Notes: generated by a model from the sequence alone, not told the origin. Counted from the stretch's first letter, positions 8,049-19,292 are shown. The stretch is DNA of 64,000 nt from Hemibagrus wyckioides (GCF_019097595.1 NC_080735.1:1099817-1163816), one strand, 5' to 3'. Program-made: numbers and translations.

Positions 8049-8382
8049 CTAGTCCTTGATCAACTCCTCTGTCTGCTCACCAAGGTAGAAAATGAGGCCT
8101 CTGATCACAGCTTCTCTTCGGGCAAAGTGCAGGATGACGAGGAGGAAATTCCTCCTCCTCCATCTGAAAGAGAGAAAGAGAGAGATAGATTTAAAACTCT
8201 GCCACAAACACCTTACACTGGAGAACACGACTTCAAATGTTCCCCATACCTGGGAAAGCTCAAATGAAGTCCATCACAGGTGGTTTCTCGAGGATTACGT
8301 CATTTCCACGCAGAGAGAAGGTCTTTGTCATCTTCTTGATGAGATCAAACAAAGTACAATGGGCTTTTTGACATAGAAACAT
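8049..8382 (-). pseudogene. Coding-like remnant, possibly SAMD3-like family (unit 1)
   Basis: Two minus-strand coding-like stretches. 8260-8382 is open for 40 codons and includes LFDLIKKMTKTFSLRGNDVI and LEKPPVMDFI before a TGA. 8049-8165 is open for 38 codons and includes LHFARREAVIRGLIFYLGEQ and TEELIKD before a TAG. From memory this resembles the C-terminal half of the many teleost proteins annotated sterile alpha motif domain-containing protein 3-like, where a KTFxLRRxEV...PPVxDF block is followed by RRxxxIRxLxxYLGExxExLIKxY. A pyrimidine-rich tract ending CAG lies just upstream of the second stretch (minus, 8164-8190), and CTTG|GTGAGC lies inside it, so a spliced ancestor is possible. 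The family call is tentative; that it once coded is more likely than not. Confidence 0.4.
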
Positions 8383-8955
8383 GACTCGGGTAACATGAAC
8401 TCTTACCATAACCACATTCAAGTTGCTGAAATGAATTATTTAACATGCACTTTTAACCGTTTCAACATCTTTAACTAGAACATTACTATGAATTTCTACA
8501 ATTTTTTTTTTTTTTTTACACAGTAATTGTGTCCTATTAACCAGAATAGGCTTTTAACCAGGAAATAACAGGATTTATATCAAAACCATTTCTATCTCCA
8601 CATCACTTATTTGTGCCAATCCCAGGCTTAGTAATGGCACAGACCAAGCTAGCGATTAGCATTAGCTACCAGCGCTAACGCGATTAGCACATAAAACATG
8701 CCATTTATTCATTTGCAATGATACAAAAAGACACCAAAGCATGTAAACATTAGACACCATTCTCACAAACCCCCGACTGGTTTTTATGAAAAGTATCTAG
8801 ACAACAATATCAAGTATGCTGTCATTTCACCTTACCATATTAGCCACAGCTACAAGCTACGAGCTAACGTGATTAGCGCATAAAACATGCCGTTTGTTCA
8901 TGGAGATTTTAGCTCTTAGCACACCTATCACCCGCTTTTCCTCTACTCTGAACAA
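8383..8955. other. AT-rich segment with gctaac/gattagc repeats
   Basis: Contains a poly-T run at 8501-8517 and two related stretches of about 65 bases (8653-8712 and 8838-8901). Both carry GCTAACG, GATTAGC and CATAAAACATGCC. No gene is seen. Confidence 0.6.
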
Positions 8956-9025
8956 CTCTGAACCGACGTCTCTACGGGCCTGGGCTCCAGAAACGAAAGC
9001 GCTAACCACTAGGATACGGCAGGTT
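8956..9025 (-). pseudogene. tRNA-like element, B box lost (unit 1)
   Basis: Partner of the tRNA-like element at 16460-16536. The A-box-like TATCCTAGTGG is kept (minus, 9006-9016), but a deletion of about 40 bases near 8955 removes the sequence that completes GGTTCGAAGCC in the other units. It should be unable to recruit TFIIIC. Confidence 0.6.
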
Positions 9026-9408
9026 CCGCCCCCACTTACAGCTGATAGGCTGGGGTGCCGTGCGCAATCCCTCTGCGGATTGGACAATTCAACCGTCACT
9101 CAACTCGACTGAAACAACCCGGAAGGAAGAACGGCGCTTGTCCATAAATAACAACGCCGCTGACCAAGTCCGGACAAGTTGGAAACACTAAATATGCGCT
9201 TGGCGCCAGCATTAAGGACCGGATTACAAGAGTTCCGTGGAAATAAGTCAGTAAATCCAGAAATAATCTTAGCTTTACTGCCGAGCCACAGGCCCTAGGT
9301 CAAAGCTGGCCTCTGAGCAGCCAGAACACTTGGAGCAGCGTAACACGTGAGGAACTGACCCCTAGCCTGTGGGTGCGAGTAAAATTGCTTTAAACTCACC
9401 GACATGAA
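9026..9408. other. Unit spacer, paralogous to 5088-5875
   Basis: Carries the partners of the duplicated blocks described at 5088-5165, 5615-5700 and 5760-5875, but without the 45-bp VNTR that separates them there. The right end has, on minus, an ATGTCG followed at once by GTGAGT (9394-9405), a start-plus-splice-donor-like arrangement. Confidence 0.5.
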
Positions 9409-10650
9409 GGAAAATCAGTAGGTGCACGTAACAATTCTCTACACTAGCTAAAGTAAGGCGCACACGGCTCCTTTCAAAGCAAAAGCCCCAGAAGTCGATG
9501 GATACTCCCTACTCATTACACAGGAGATGATAAGAAACCGTTTGCTTGGACAATGGGAATCGCCATGCATGCAAGCTCACACTGTCAATGACGGCTAAAA
9601 TGTACAAAGCGCATTGCTGAACACAGAAAGCTGAGAAGAGCGCAATCAACAAGCCCTTGTACTAAAAGAGCCGTAGGTGCAGTGGGACACGCCCACAGTG
9701 GAATACTCCAAGATACAAATACGTTCAAAAATGCCATTTCCAATTCGTTCCTTTAGAAAATAATGAAATACTAGTCCTCGCCATGTCTAGCAGTCTGTGT
9801 ATAAATGTTTAAAAGATGGGAAGATTATAATCATTATTTTTTTTAAACCTACCGTGATCGTGTTGTCGCTCTGTTCTGCGTAGCATAAATAGCGTTCATG
9901 ATTTATTGGGTTATTGTGTTTGGTCAGGTATCGCCAAGTGGCCTCTCCTGTAATGCTGCACTGGGCGAGTGCCACACCTGACCAAGCACCCATGCCTGGC
10001 CGTTTGTCTAGTAAATAGCTTGGCATGGGGGGGAAAGAGAGATAAACCCCAATTTTCTTACACTTTATCTTAATCTTCTTCTCCATGTCACTTATGCAAG
10101 GTTTTATTATTATCTATTTTAATAATCAGCATTAAGAAGAATCCTCAGGAAAGACAATGGTCACCCTCAGCACTGTCTTTCTACACTCACTACAGTTATT
10201 TGTCTTCCCATTGTGTGTTTCAGATTGTGTAATTGTACATTTCTAATTCACACCTTGTCTATTACACTATTTCTTTTTTTTTTTTTATGGCTGCTTGACG
10301 ATTCACAGAGTAAGAACTCCATTGTACGGTGGAACACACTGTTTGCTGTCCATATAACAATAAACTGTTAAATCTTGAATATAACAATCAAATTATTTGG
10401 TCATTTTTATCTAGTACTTTAGTAAACGCCTGTTACAGCAGGTCTTCCTCACAGTACCTCATAAACCTTAGAAACTATAATCCTACACATGGCATACAAC
10501 TTTACACGTCATGTTTGAGAAGAAAAGAAAAAAGAGCCTACTGCTAACAGTTAAAGAGGGACCCAAACATTCTGGCCTCATAAATGACTGTGTAACAGTT
10601 TCTTCCTTCAAGCCATCAGCCTCGTCAACACCCAGAACTGAACTGTACCG

Positions 10651-10651
<1 letters not shown>
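9409..10651. other. Unit right arm, no recognised gene
   Basis: About 1.2 kb leading to the (CA)n tract. A minus-strand frame of 99 codons at 9787-10086 holds a sequence including WRYLTKHNNPINHERYLCYA and runs into a donor-like GTAGGT near 9850. It is kept in most units, but identity between units is so high that this says little. Poly-T at 10267-10287. I do not recognise a family. Confidence 0.45.

Positions 10652-10693
<42 letters not shown>
10652..10693. repeat. (CA)n tract closing unit 1
   Basis: Pure CA dinucleotide run of about 21 repeats at the unit 1 to unit 2 boundary. Confidence 0.97.
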
Positions 10694-10695
<2 letters not shown>

Positions 10696-10895
10696 GTGTG
10701 AACTGAACTGTTCTAAACTGGATCTTAAACACTCAGTTCAATTCAATATTCATCCATGTCTATAGCACCAGCCACTTCATAAGTGTTTACATGCCGTTTC
10801 TGAACATTTAACTCAATTGCTGCTGTTTCTGTTTTTGTCCACATTTCAACGTGCCACCAACTGCTGCAATTACAGAAGCTATTAGAGCGGGTAAA

Positions 10896-11476
10896 CTAAG
10901 TATTGAACACGTCAATGTTTGTCTCAGTAAATATAGTTCTAAAGGTGCAATTGACATGAAATGTTCACCAGATGTTGGTAAGAACCCATGCAGTCCACAC
11001 ATGTGAGGAAATGAAACCACAGACATCCATAAATGAAGTTGTGTGTAATAATGTGAAATGACACAGGGAAACGATATTGAACACGCTTAGTGAAATTTCT
11101 TTAATACTTAGCACAAGAGCCTTTGTCGGTAAAGACAGCTTCAAGACGCCTCTTGTATGGAGAGAGTAGTTGCATGCATTGCTCAGGTGTGATTTTGGCC
11201 CATTCTTTCACACAGACAGTCTTGAAAGCTTGAAGGCTCCGTGGGCCTCTTCTCTGAACTCTGACCATTAGTTCTTTCCATAGATTTTCAATTGGATTCA
11301 AATCAGGTGATTGGCTGGGCCATTCTAGCAGCTCTAATTTCTTTCTCTGAAACCAGTTTTCTTGGCTTTGTGTTTGGGATCACCGTCTTGCTGAAATGTC
11401 CACCCTGGTTTCACGTTCATCGTCCTGGTAGATGGCAGCAGATTTTTTTTAATGAATATGCCTGGGTAGATTTTTC
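10896..11476 (-). pseudogene. Tc1-like A 3' half (unit 2)
   Basis: Uninterrupted copy, with PIENLWKELM near 11260-11300 and the FQQD block near 11400. It shows the pre-insertion T-run at 11443-11450 into which the unit 1 L2 inserted. Confidence 0.88.
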
Positions 11477-11760
11477 AGTGGAGACGTATTCTCTGGAGTG
11501 ATGAATTAGAGCAGAGACTGCGAGCCAGGCCTTCTCATGTAACATCAGTGCCTGACCTCACAAATGCGCTTCTAGAGCAATGTTGAAAGATTCCATAAAT
11601 ACACTCCTAAACCTTGTGGAAAGCCTTCCTAGAAGAGTTGAAGCTGTCATAGCTGCAAGGAGAACTCCATATTAGACCGTGCGGCTTAAGAATGGGATGT
11701 CATTCAAGTTGATGTGCACGTAAAGGCGGGCGTCCCAAAAGTTTTGGCCGTAAAGTGTAT
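11477..11760 (+). pseudogene. Tc1-like B C-terminal piece (unit 2)
   Basis: Same WSDE to LEQRLRARP fusion and same stop after LLEQC as unit 1. Confidence 0.82.
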
Positions 11761-12341
11761 ATCCAAATAGTGCTTACCTTGCTCATCTCCACTTGTTGCA
11801 AGTCTATTCGTTTTACTGAACTCTATTAATATTCCAAACACAAAGTTTTGAAGCGCGCCTAGGGTTAGGCACGCTAAGGGAAAACATCCCCACCTAGTGG
11901 GGAGCACACGCAAGTCCACAGGAATAAAACGACAAATCCATTAAACACGCTACAAGAAGATTTTGTATAACATACCTGCCCAGTGTAGATAGAACACGTG
12001 GGAATAAGGATTTCGTTGCATGGAGGATAAATGAGTTGTACATAAAACTCAAGATAACACACCAATTAATTAGGATTGTGACCAAGTCTTAATAACTCAA
12101 GATGAAAGCACACATTCAGCGCCCAACACACATTACCAGTTCCCCAACAGGTTCAGCACAGAATAAATCCAGAATAAAACAGTTATTAGTGTGTTTCAGA
12201 GTGTGAAATTATGAATTTTTAATTCACACCTTGTATATTCCAGTGATTCTCATTTCATGTCCTTAACTTACGTGTTCGGCTGCTTGCCGATTCCCAGAGT
12301 GAGACCTTGATTGTATGGTGAAACACACTGTTTGTTTACAG

Positions 12342-12554
12342 GTCAGGACTCTCAAGTTCCTGCACACCAAACTGGCTCATCCATGTCTATACGGTGTGCA
12401 CTGGTGTGCAGTAGAGTTGGAACCGGAAGGGGCCACCCCCAAACTGTTCCCACAAAGGTGGGAGCATGAAATTGTCCAAAGTTCTTTTCCCTGTAACTCA
12501 GGCACTGAATTCAATGATTTGGAGGGGTGTCCCAAAACTTTTGCCAATATAGTC
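12342..12554 (-). pseudogene. Tc1-like B middle piece (unit 2)
   Basis: Near-identical to the unit 1 copy, including the Asp-to-Tyr change in the catalytic block. Confidence 0.78.
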
Positions 12555-12864
12555 AAGATAGATATAAAGCAATTAATACATGAATATGTTAATCAATTAG
12601 TTGATTTATTAATGAGCGTAATTATTTCATTGCGTATTTTATTATTATTCATCATTGATTAATAAAACAAACAAACAAAAAAACATGATCCTAATAAATA
12701 AATGTACACACCTCTCTTAAGGCGCTCATACTCCGGATAGGTCCGACCTCTCCATACAGATGATAGGCTAGCGCCTTATGCAAACCCTCTGCGGATTGGA
12801 CAGTTGAACCGTCAGTCAACACGACAAACAAAGGTAAGAAAAACAAAAAAAGAAAGTCCAGTCA

Positions 12865-12963
12865 GCGGATGATCCGGATCCGCGAGTCCGATGAGAATCG
12901 GCTGAATCAGCGGATGAGCCGGATCCGAGAGCCCGCTGAGAATCGGCTGAATCAGTGGATGAG
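12865..12963. repeat. 45-bp VNTR, 2 copies (unit 2)
   Basis: Contracted to two copies, the first with the TCCGATGA variant and the second with GAGCCCGCTGAG, the version that closes most of the arrays. Confidence 0.95.
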
Positions 12964-13537
12964 CACGGTAGCAGCCATAGGACAAATATGAATGGGATTA
13001 ATTTAGACCTCGGACTCATGAACAATGAGTTAATATGCAGAATCAGATAATTTGACTCAGGTGAGTCAGTCAGGGCCGGTACTAAACGCCACTGACCAAG
13101 TCCTGACACGTTGTAAACACTAAATATGAGCTTGCTGCCAGCATTAATGACCGGATTAAAAATAGTTGCGACTAAATATGTCAATAAATTCATAAATAAT
13201 TTCTTGGAATTCTTGCCCTTACTTGGTAGTCGCAGGCGCTAGGTCAAAGCTGGTCCCTAAGTCGTGATGAAACTTGGAGCAGCGTAACACGTGAGAAACT
13301 TACTCCTAGCCTGTGGGTGAGAGTAAAATCGCTTTAAACTCCAACTCATGACCAGTGACCACACGAGAGAGATACCCAAGCTAACGGATATCTTGGTGGA
13401 AGCCCCTGAGAGGAAGGTGATGTTTTTCCTATAAATAGAAGCTTTATTGATCAGTTTTATGTACTGTATGACCTCACATTTATGCTATTCTTATGATGTT
13501 TGCAGATTTTATTCAATTAAATTTAAAGTGTTAATAA

Positions 13538-14079
13538 TCATGTCTTGAGTATATCTATATCAGTGACCTCTGTCCCATGTGATATAACTAAATCTAGCGT
13601 ATGATTAAAACGATGAGTCGGTCTAGTGACGTTTTGTCTAACCCCAAAGGAATTTAGTAAATCCGGAAACCAGAGTCCTAAAGCATCATTAGCATGGTCT
13701 ACATGAATGTTAAAGTCTCCTACAATCATCACTTTGTCAAAATGAATCAACAGGTCCGAGAGTAAATGTGCAAACTCTTGAAGAAAATCACCGTAGGGCC
13801 CCGGGGGTCTGTACACGGTGGCCAGGGCAAGAGATAGCAGGGATTTATTATGCATGTCTGTGAGTGCTACATTAAGGACAAGCACTTGGAATTAAACCTG
13901 GGTCCTGTTGTCTGAGCAACGGTAAGAGAATTGTCATAGGTAGTGGCAACACCACCTCCACCACCAGTCTGACGGGGCTCATGCTTATAGGAATATTCTG
14001 ACGGAGTAGACTCATTCAGACCAATGTGGTCATTTGGTCTAAGCCAGGTTTCAGTAAGGTAGAGCGCATCAAGACTCTT
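13538..14079 (-). pseudogene. L2 endonuclease fragment (unit 2)
   Basis: Same frameshift and same end as unit 1. Marker bases here (ACATGAATG, CTTGAAGAAA) group it with unit 1. Confidence 0.88.
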
Positions 14080-15063
14080 CTTCAATTCAACTTTATTTGT
14101 ATAGTGCTTTTAACAAAGAGCATTGTCTCGAAGCAGCTTTAGATACGAAACAAGAAACATACAAACAGTCCTAGATGTTACCCCAAGTGACCTGAGGCGA
14201 CTGTGGCAAGGAAAAACTCCCTTAGATGGTATGAGGAAGAAACCTTGAGGGGAACCAGACTCAAAAGGGAACCCATCCTCATTTGGGTGACACAGGAGCG
14301 TGTGATATGAACACTGTCCTTTCTGCATTCATGTATAGTCAATCGTGTGAGGCAGATACAGCATGTGCACAGTGTTGTGGAAAATTAATAAAGAGATTGT
14401 TGTGGTCCACATAGGGTTGGCGGCGTGGCTTTGAATACCCCAGTCGTCACAAAGCCGAACCCGGCTGGAGCTGGTCCATCTCTGGATGCCACTGGAGCTG
14501 GCACGATCTCCGGATGCCTCTGGATGGGTAGAAGAAGGGAAACAAGTGGGAAGTAATTAGCGTAGCTGCTGTTCATAATATGAGCTGAATTGTGAGAGCT
14601 TGTGTGCGCTGGTTTGTGGACCAATAAGTAATATGTCTGTCTTATCGGAATTTAGTAATAGAAAATGATCAGTAGTCATCCGATCTTTCATATCTTTAAC
14701 ACACTCGGTTAATCTGGACTGAAATGAGATATTTCATCTGGTTTTGATGAGATATATAACTGGGTATGGTCAGCATAACAATGGAAAGTAGTCCCATGCC
14801 ATCTAATGATGTTACCCAGGGGAAAGCATGTAAAGTGAGAAAAGCAGAGGTCCTAAAACTGACCCTTGTGGGACCCCGTAGTTCACTGGCACTACACTGG
14901 ACAGTTCTCCATGTAAATCTACAAAATGGTATGGATCAGACCGGTAGGATCTCAACCATTTTAATGCCTGTCCCTGCATACCTGTGTGACTTTGTAAGCC
15001 ATCTACGAGAATGTTATGATCTGTAGTGTGGAATGCAGCACTAAGATCAAGCAGGACTAAAAT
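14080..15063 (-). pseudogene. L2 reverse transcriptase, 3' UTR and tail (unit 2)
   Basis: Same YADH box and frameshift as unit 1. Confidence 0.9.
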
Positions 15064-15245
15064 GGAAAGTGGAAGCAATTGGGAACAAGAGCAACTCGGC
15101 CCACGGAGCGGTAGTCCACGTAAAATCACAGATCACAGATCACGCTGAGGAGCACGGTGCGCAGAAGGCGCCGACTTTCTGCAGAGTCAATGGCTACAGA
15201 CCTCCAAACGTTGTGTGGCCTTCAGAGTAGTGTCCCAAAACATTT
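15064..15245 (+). pseudogene. Tc1-like B N-terminal piece (unit 2)
   Basis: Identical in structure to the unit 1 copy, with the same jump to an inverted-repeat-like end after CGLQSS. Confidence 0.75.
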
Positions 15246-15518
15246 AAAGTCATAAAGTGTATGTACAAATAGTGCTTACTTTGCTCATCTGCATTTGTTG
15301 CAAGTCTATTGGTTCTACTGTACTCTATTCATTTTCCAAACACTATAATGGCTTATCTGTACTTATGACTTGAAGTTTTGAAGCGTGCCTTCAATTTGAT
15401 GAAAGCTCATGTAGAAACACCATACCACTAAGCCATCAGCTGTCTTAGATTGCACTACCTTGTCTTGTACAGGCAGGGCACCGACTTAGAGCAACGTCAG
15501 GGGTGTATTCTGTACCTG

Positions 15519-15852
15519 CTAGTCCTTGATCAACTCCTCTGTCTGCTCACCAAGGTAGAAAATGAGGCCTCTGATCACAGCTTCTCTTCGGGCAAAGTGC
15601 AGGATGACGAGGAGGAAATTCCTCCTCCTCCATCTGAAAGAGAGAAAGAGAGAGATAGATTTAAAACTCTGCCACAAACACCTTACATTGGAGAACACGA
15701 CTTCAAATGTTCCCCATACCTGGGAAAGCTCAAATGAAGTCCATCACAGGTGGTTTCTCGAGGATTACGTCATTTCCACGCAGAGAGAAGGTCTTTGTCA
15801 TCTTCTTGATGAGATCAAACAAAGTACAATGGGCTTTTTGACATAGAAACAT
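15519..15852 (-). pseudogene. SAMD3-like coding remnant (unit 2)
   Basis: Both open stretches are kept. A single base in the intervening part (TTACATTGG for TTACACTGG) is shared with unit 3 only. Confidence 0.4.
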
Positions 15853-16459
15853 GACTCGGGTAACATGAACTCTTACCATAACCACATTCAAGTTGCTGAA
15901 ATGAATTATTTAACATGCACTTTTAACCGTTTCAACATCTTTAACTAGAACATTACTATGAATTTCTACAATTTTTTTTTTTTTTTTTTACACAGTAATT
16001 GTGTCCTATTAACCAGAATAGGCTTTTAACCAGGAAATAACAGGATTTATATCAAAACCATTTCTATCTCCACATCACTTATTTGTGCCAATCCCAGGCT
16101 TAGTAATGGCACAGACCAAGCTAGCGATTAGCATTAGCTACCAGCGCTAACGCGATTAGCACATAAAACATGCCATTTATTCATTTGCAATGATACAAAA
16201 AGACACCAAAGCATGTAAACATTAGACACCATTCTCACAAACCCCCGACTGGTTTTTATGAAAAGTATCTAGACAACAATATCAAGTATGTTGTCATTTC
16301 ACCTTACCATATTAGCCACAGCTACAAGCTACGAGCTAACGTGATTAGCGCATAAAACATGCCGTTTGTTCATGGAGATTTTAGCTCTTAGCACACCTAT
16401 CACCCGCTTTTCCTCTACTCTGAACAAGAAGCACGTGGCCTACACTCTGCCTGAGGTCC

Positions 16460-16536
16460 GCACGGGCTTCGAACCGACGTCTCTACGGGCCTGGGCTCCA
16501 GAAACGAAAGCGCTAACCACTAGGATACGGCAGGTT
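16460..16536 (-). ncRNA. tRNA-like element with A and B boxes (unit 2)
   Basis: Read on minus, an A-box-like TATCCTAGTGG (16517-16527, one mismatch to TRGCNNAGNGG) is followed about 40 bases on by GGTTCGAAGCC (16465-16475), an exact match to the pol III B-box consensus GGTTCGANNCC. Spacing and total length suit a tRNA or the head of a tRNA-derived SINE. I cannot fold a proper anticodon arm: the CTGG...CCAG stretch leaves a loop that is too short. It is therefore a tRNA-like sequence or decayed SINE head, not a working tRNA gene. Confidence 0.55.
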
Positions 16537-18162
16537 CCGCCCCCACTTACAGCTGATAGGCTGGGGTGCCGTGCGCAATCCCTCTGCGGATTGGACAATT
16601 CAACCGTCACTCAACTCGACTGAAACAACCCGGAAGGAAGAACGGCGCTTGTCCGTAAATAACAACGCCGCTGACCAAGTCCGGACAAGTTGGAAACACT
16701 AAATATGCGCTTGGCGCCAGCATTAAGGACCGGATTACAAGAGTTCCGTGGAAATAAGTCAGTAAATCCAGAAATAATCTTAGCTTTACTGCCGAGCCAC
16801 AGGCCCTAGGTCAAAGCTGGCCTCTGAGCAGCCAGAACACTTGGAGCAGCGTAACACGTGAGGAACTGACCCCTAGCCTGTGGGTGCGAGTAAAATTGCT
16901 TTAAACTCACCGACATGAAGGAAAATCAGTAGGTGCACGTAACAATTCTCTACACTAGCTAAAGTAAGGCGCACACGGCTCCTTTCAAAGCAAAAGCCCC
17001 AGAAGTCGATGGATACTCCCTACTCATTACACAGGAGACGATAAGAAACCGTTTGCTTGGACAATGGGAATCGCCATGCATGCAAGCTCACACTGTCAAT
17101 GACGGCTAAAATGTACAAAGCGCATTGCTGAACACAGAAAGCTGAGAAGAGCGCAATCAACAAGCCCTTGTACTAAAAGAGCCGTAGGTGCAGTGGGACA
17201 CGCCCACAGTGGAATACTCCAAGATACAAATACGTTCAAAAATGCCATTTCCAATTCGTTCCTTTAGAAAATAATGAAATACTAGTCCTCGCCATGTCTA
17301 GCAGTCTGTGTATAAATGTTTAAAAGATGGGAAGATTATAATCATTATTTTTTTTAAACCTACCGTGATCGTGTTGTCGCTCTGTTCTGCGTAGCATAAA
17401 TAGCGTTCATGATTTATTGGGTTATTGTGTTTGGTCAGGTATCGCCAAGTGGCCTCTCCTGTAATGCTGCACTGGGCGAGTGCCACACCTGACCAAGCAC
17501 CCATGCCTGGCCGTTTGTCTAGTAAATAGCTTGGCATGGGGGGGAAAGAGAGATAAACCCCAATTTTCTTACACTTTATCTTAATCTTCTTCTCCATGTC
17601 ACTTATGCAAGGTTTTATTATTATCTATTTTAATAATCAGCATTAAGAAGAATCCTCAGGAAAGACAATGGTCACCCTCAGCACTGTCTTTCTACACTCA
17701 CTACAGTTATTTGTCTTCCCATTGTGTGTTTCAGATTGTGTAATTGTACATTTCTAATTCACACCTTGTCTATTACACTATTTCTTTTTTTTTTTTTTAT
17801 GGCTGCTTGACGATTCACAGAGTAAGAACTCCATTGTACGGTGGAACACACTGTTTGCTGTCCATATAACAATAAACTGTTAAATCTTGCATATAACAAT
17901 CAAATTATTTGGTCATTTTTATCTAGTACTTTAGTAAACGCCTGTTACAGCAGGTCTTCCTCACAGTACCTCATAAACCTTAGAAACTATAATCCTACAC
18001 ATGGCATACAACTTTACACGTCATGTTTGAGAAGAAAAGAAAAAAGAGCCTACTGCTAACAGTTAAAGAGGGACCCAAACATTCTGGCTTCATAAATGAC
18101 TGTGTAACAGTTTCTTCCTTCAAGCCATCAGACTCGTCAACACCCAGAACTGAACTGTACCG

Positions 18163-18163
<1 letters not shown>

Positions 18164-18225
<62 letters not shown>
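18164..18225. repeat. (CA)n tract closing unit 2
   Basis: Pure CA run of about 31 repeats, the longest of the unit boundaries. Confidence 0.97.
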
Positions 18226-18227
<2 letters not shown>

Positions 18228-18427
18228 GTGTGAACTGAACTGTTCTAAACTGGATCTTAAACACTCAGTTCAATTCAATATTCATCCATGTCTATAGCAC
18301 CAGCCACTTTATAAGTGTTTACATGCCGTTTCTGAACATTTAACTCAATTGCTGCTGTTTCTGTTTTTGTCCACATTTCAACGTGCCACCAACTGCTGCA
18401 ATTACAGAAGCTATTAGAGCGGGTAAA

Positions 18428-19008
18428 CTAAGTATTGAACACGTCAATGTTTGTCTCAGTAAATATAGTTCTAAAGGTGCAATTGACATGAAATGTTCAC
18501 CAGATGTTGGTAAGAACCCATGCAGTCCACACATGTGAGGAAATGAAACCACAGACATCCATAAATGAAGTTGTGTGTAATAATGTGAAATGACACAGGG
18601 AAACGATATTGAACGCGCTTAGTGAAATTTCTTTAATACTTAGCACAAGAGCCTTTGTCGGTAAAGACAGCTTCAAGACGCCTCTTGTATGGAGAGAGTA
18701 GTTGCATGCATTGCTCAGGTGTGATTTTGGCCCATTCTTTCACACAGACAGTCTTGAAAGCTTGAAGGCTCCGTGGGCCTCTTCTCTGAACTCTGACCAT
18801 TAGTTCTTTCCATAGATTTTCAATTGGATTCAAATCAGGTGATTGGCTGGGCCATTCTAGCAGCTCTAATTTCTTTCTCTGAAACCAGTTTTCTTGGCTT
18901 TGTGTTTGGGATCACCGTCTTGCTGAAATGTCCACCCTGGTTTCACGTTCATCGTCCTGGTAGATGGCAGCAGATTTTTTTTAATGAATATGCCTGGGTA
19001 GATTTTTC
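18428..19008 (-). pseudogene. Tc1-like A 3' half (unit 3)
   Basis: Uninterrupted copy. Shares TTTGGGATCACC with unit 2, where units 1 and 4-8 have TTTGGTATCACC. Confidence 0.88.
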
Positions 19009-19292
19009 AGTGGAGACGTATTCTCTGGAGTGATGAATTAGAGCAGAGACTGCGAGCCAGGCCTTCTCATGTAACATCAGTGCCTGACCTCACAAATGCG
19101 CTTCTAGAGCAATGTTGAAAGATTCCATAAATACACTCCTAAACCTTGTGGAAAGCCTTCCTAGAAGAGTTGAAGCTGTCATAGCTGCAAGGAGAACTCC
19201 ATATTAGACCGTGCGGCTTAAGAATGGGATGTCATTCAAGTTGATGTGCACGTAAAGGCGGGCGTCCCAAAAGTTTTGGCCGTAAAGTGTAT
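19009..19292 (+). pseudogene. Tc1-like B C-terminal piece (unit 3)
   Basis: Same fusion. Shares the GGCCGTAAAGTG end with unit 2. Confidence 0.82.

Larger units (their letters stand above)
2165..10693. repeat. Macrosatellite unit 1 (8.5 kb, carries an extra L2)
   Basis: First complete unit. It is longer than its neighbours because an L2 insertion of about 879 bases sits at 2918-3796; without it the unit is about 7.65 kb. Other private features are six 45-bp VNTR copies, a deletion that removes the B-box end of the tRNA-like element near 8955, and several single-base changes. The unit ends in a (CA)n tract at 10652-10693. Confidence 0.97.
10694..18225. repeat. Macrosatellite unit 2 (7.5 kb)
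   Basis: Complete unit without the L2 insertion. Spacers lie in the same order as in unit 1: 11761-12341, 12555-12864, 12964-13537, 15246-15518, 15853-16459 and 16537-18163. Only two 45-bp VNTR copies. The tRNA-like element is complete. Closes in the longest (CA)n of the window. Confidence 0.97.

Noticed and set aside
7980..8267. Plus-strand 95-codon frame with an acidic and proline patch, repeated in several units
   Set aside because: It lies antisense to the more convincing minus-strand coding remnant, and its acidic/proline patch is the complement of the pyrimidine tract.
16460..16536. A functional tRNA gene
   Set aside because: A and B boxes are present, but I cannot form a standard anticodon stem with a 7-base loop or a convincing acceptor stem, so only tRNA-like is called.
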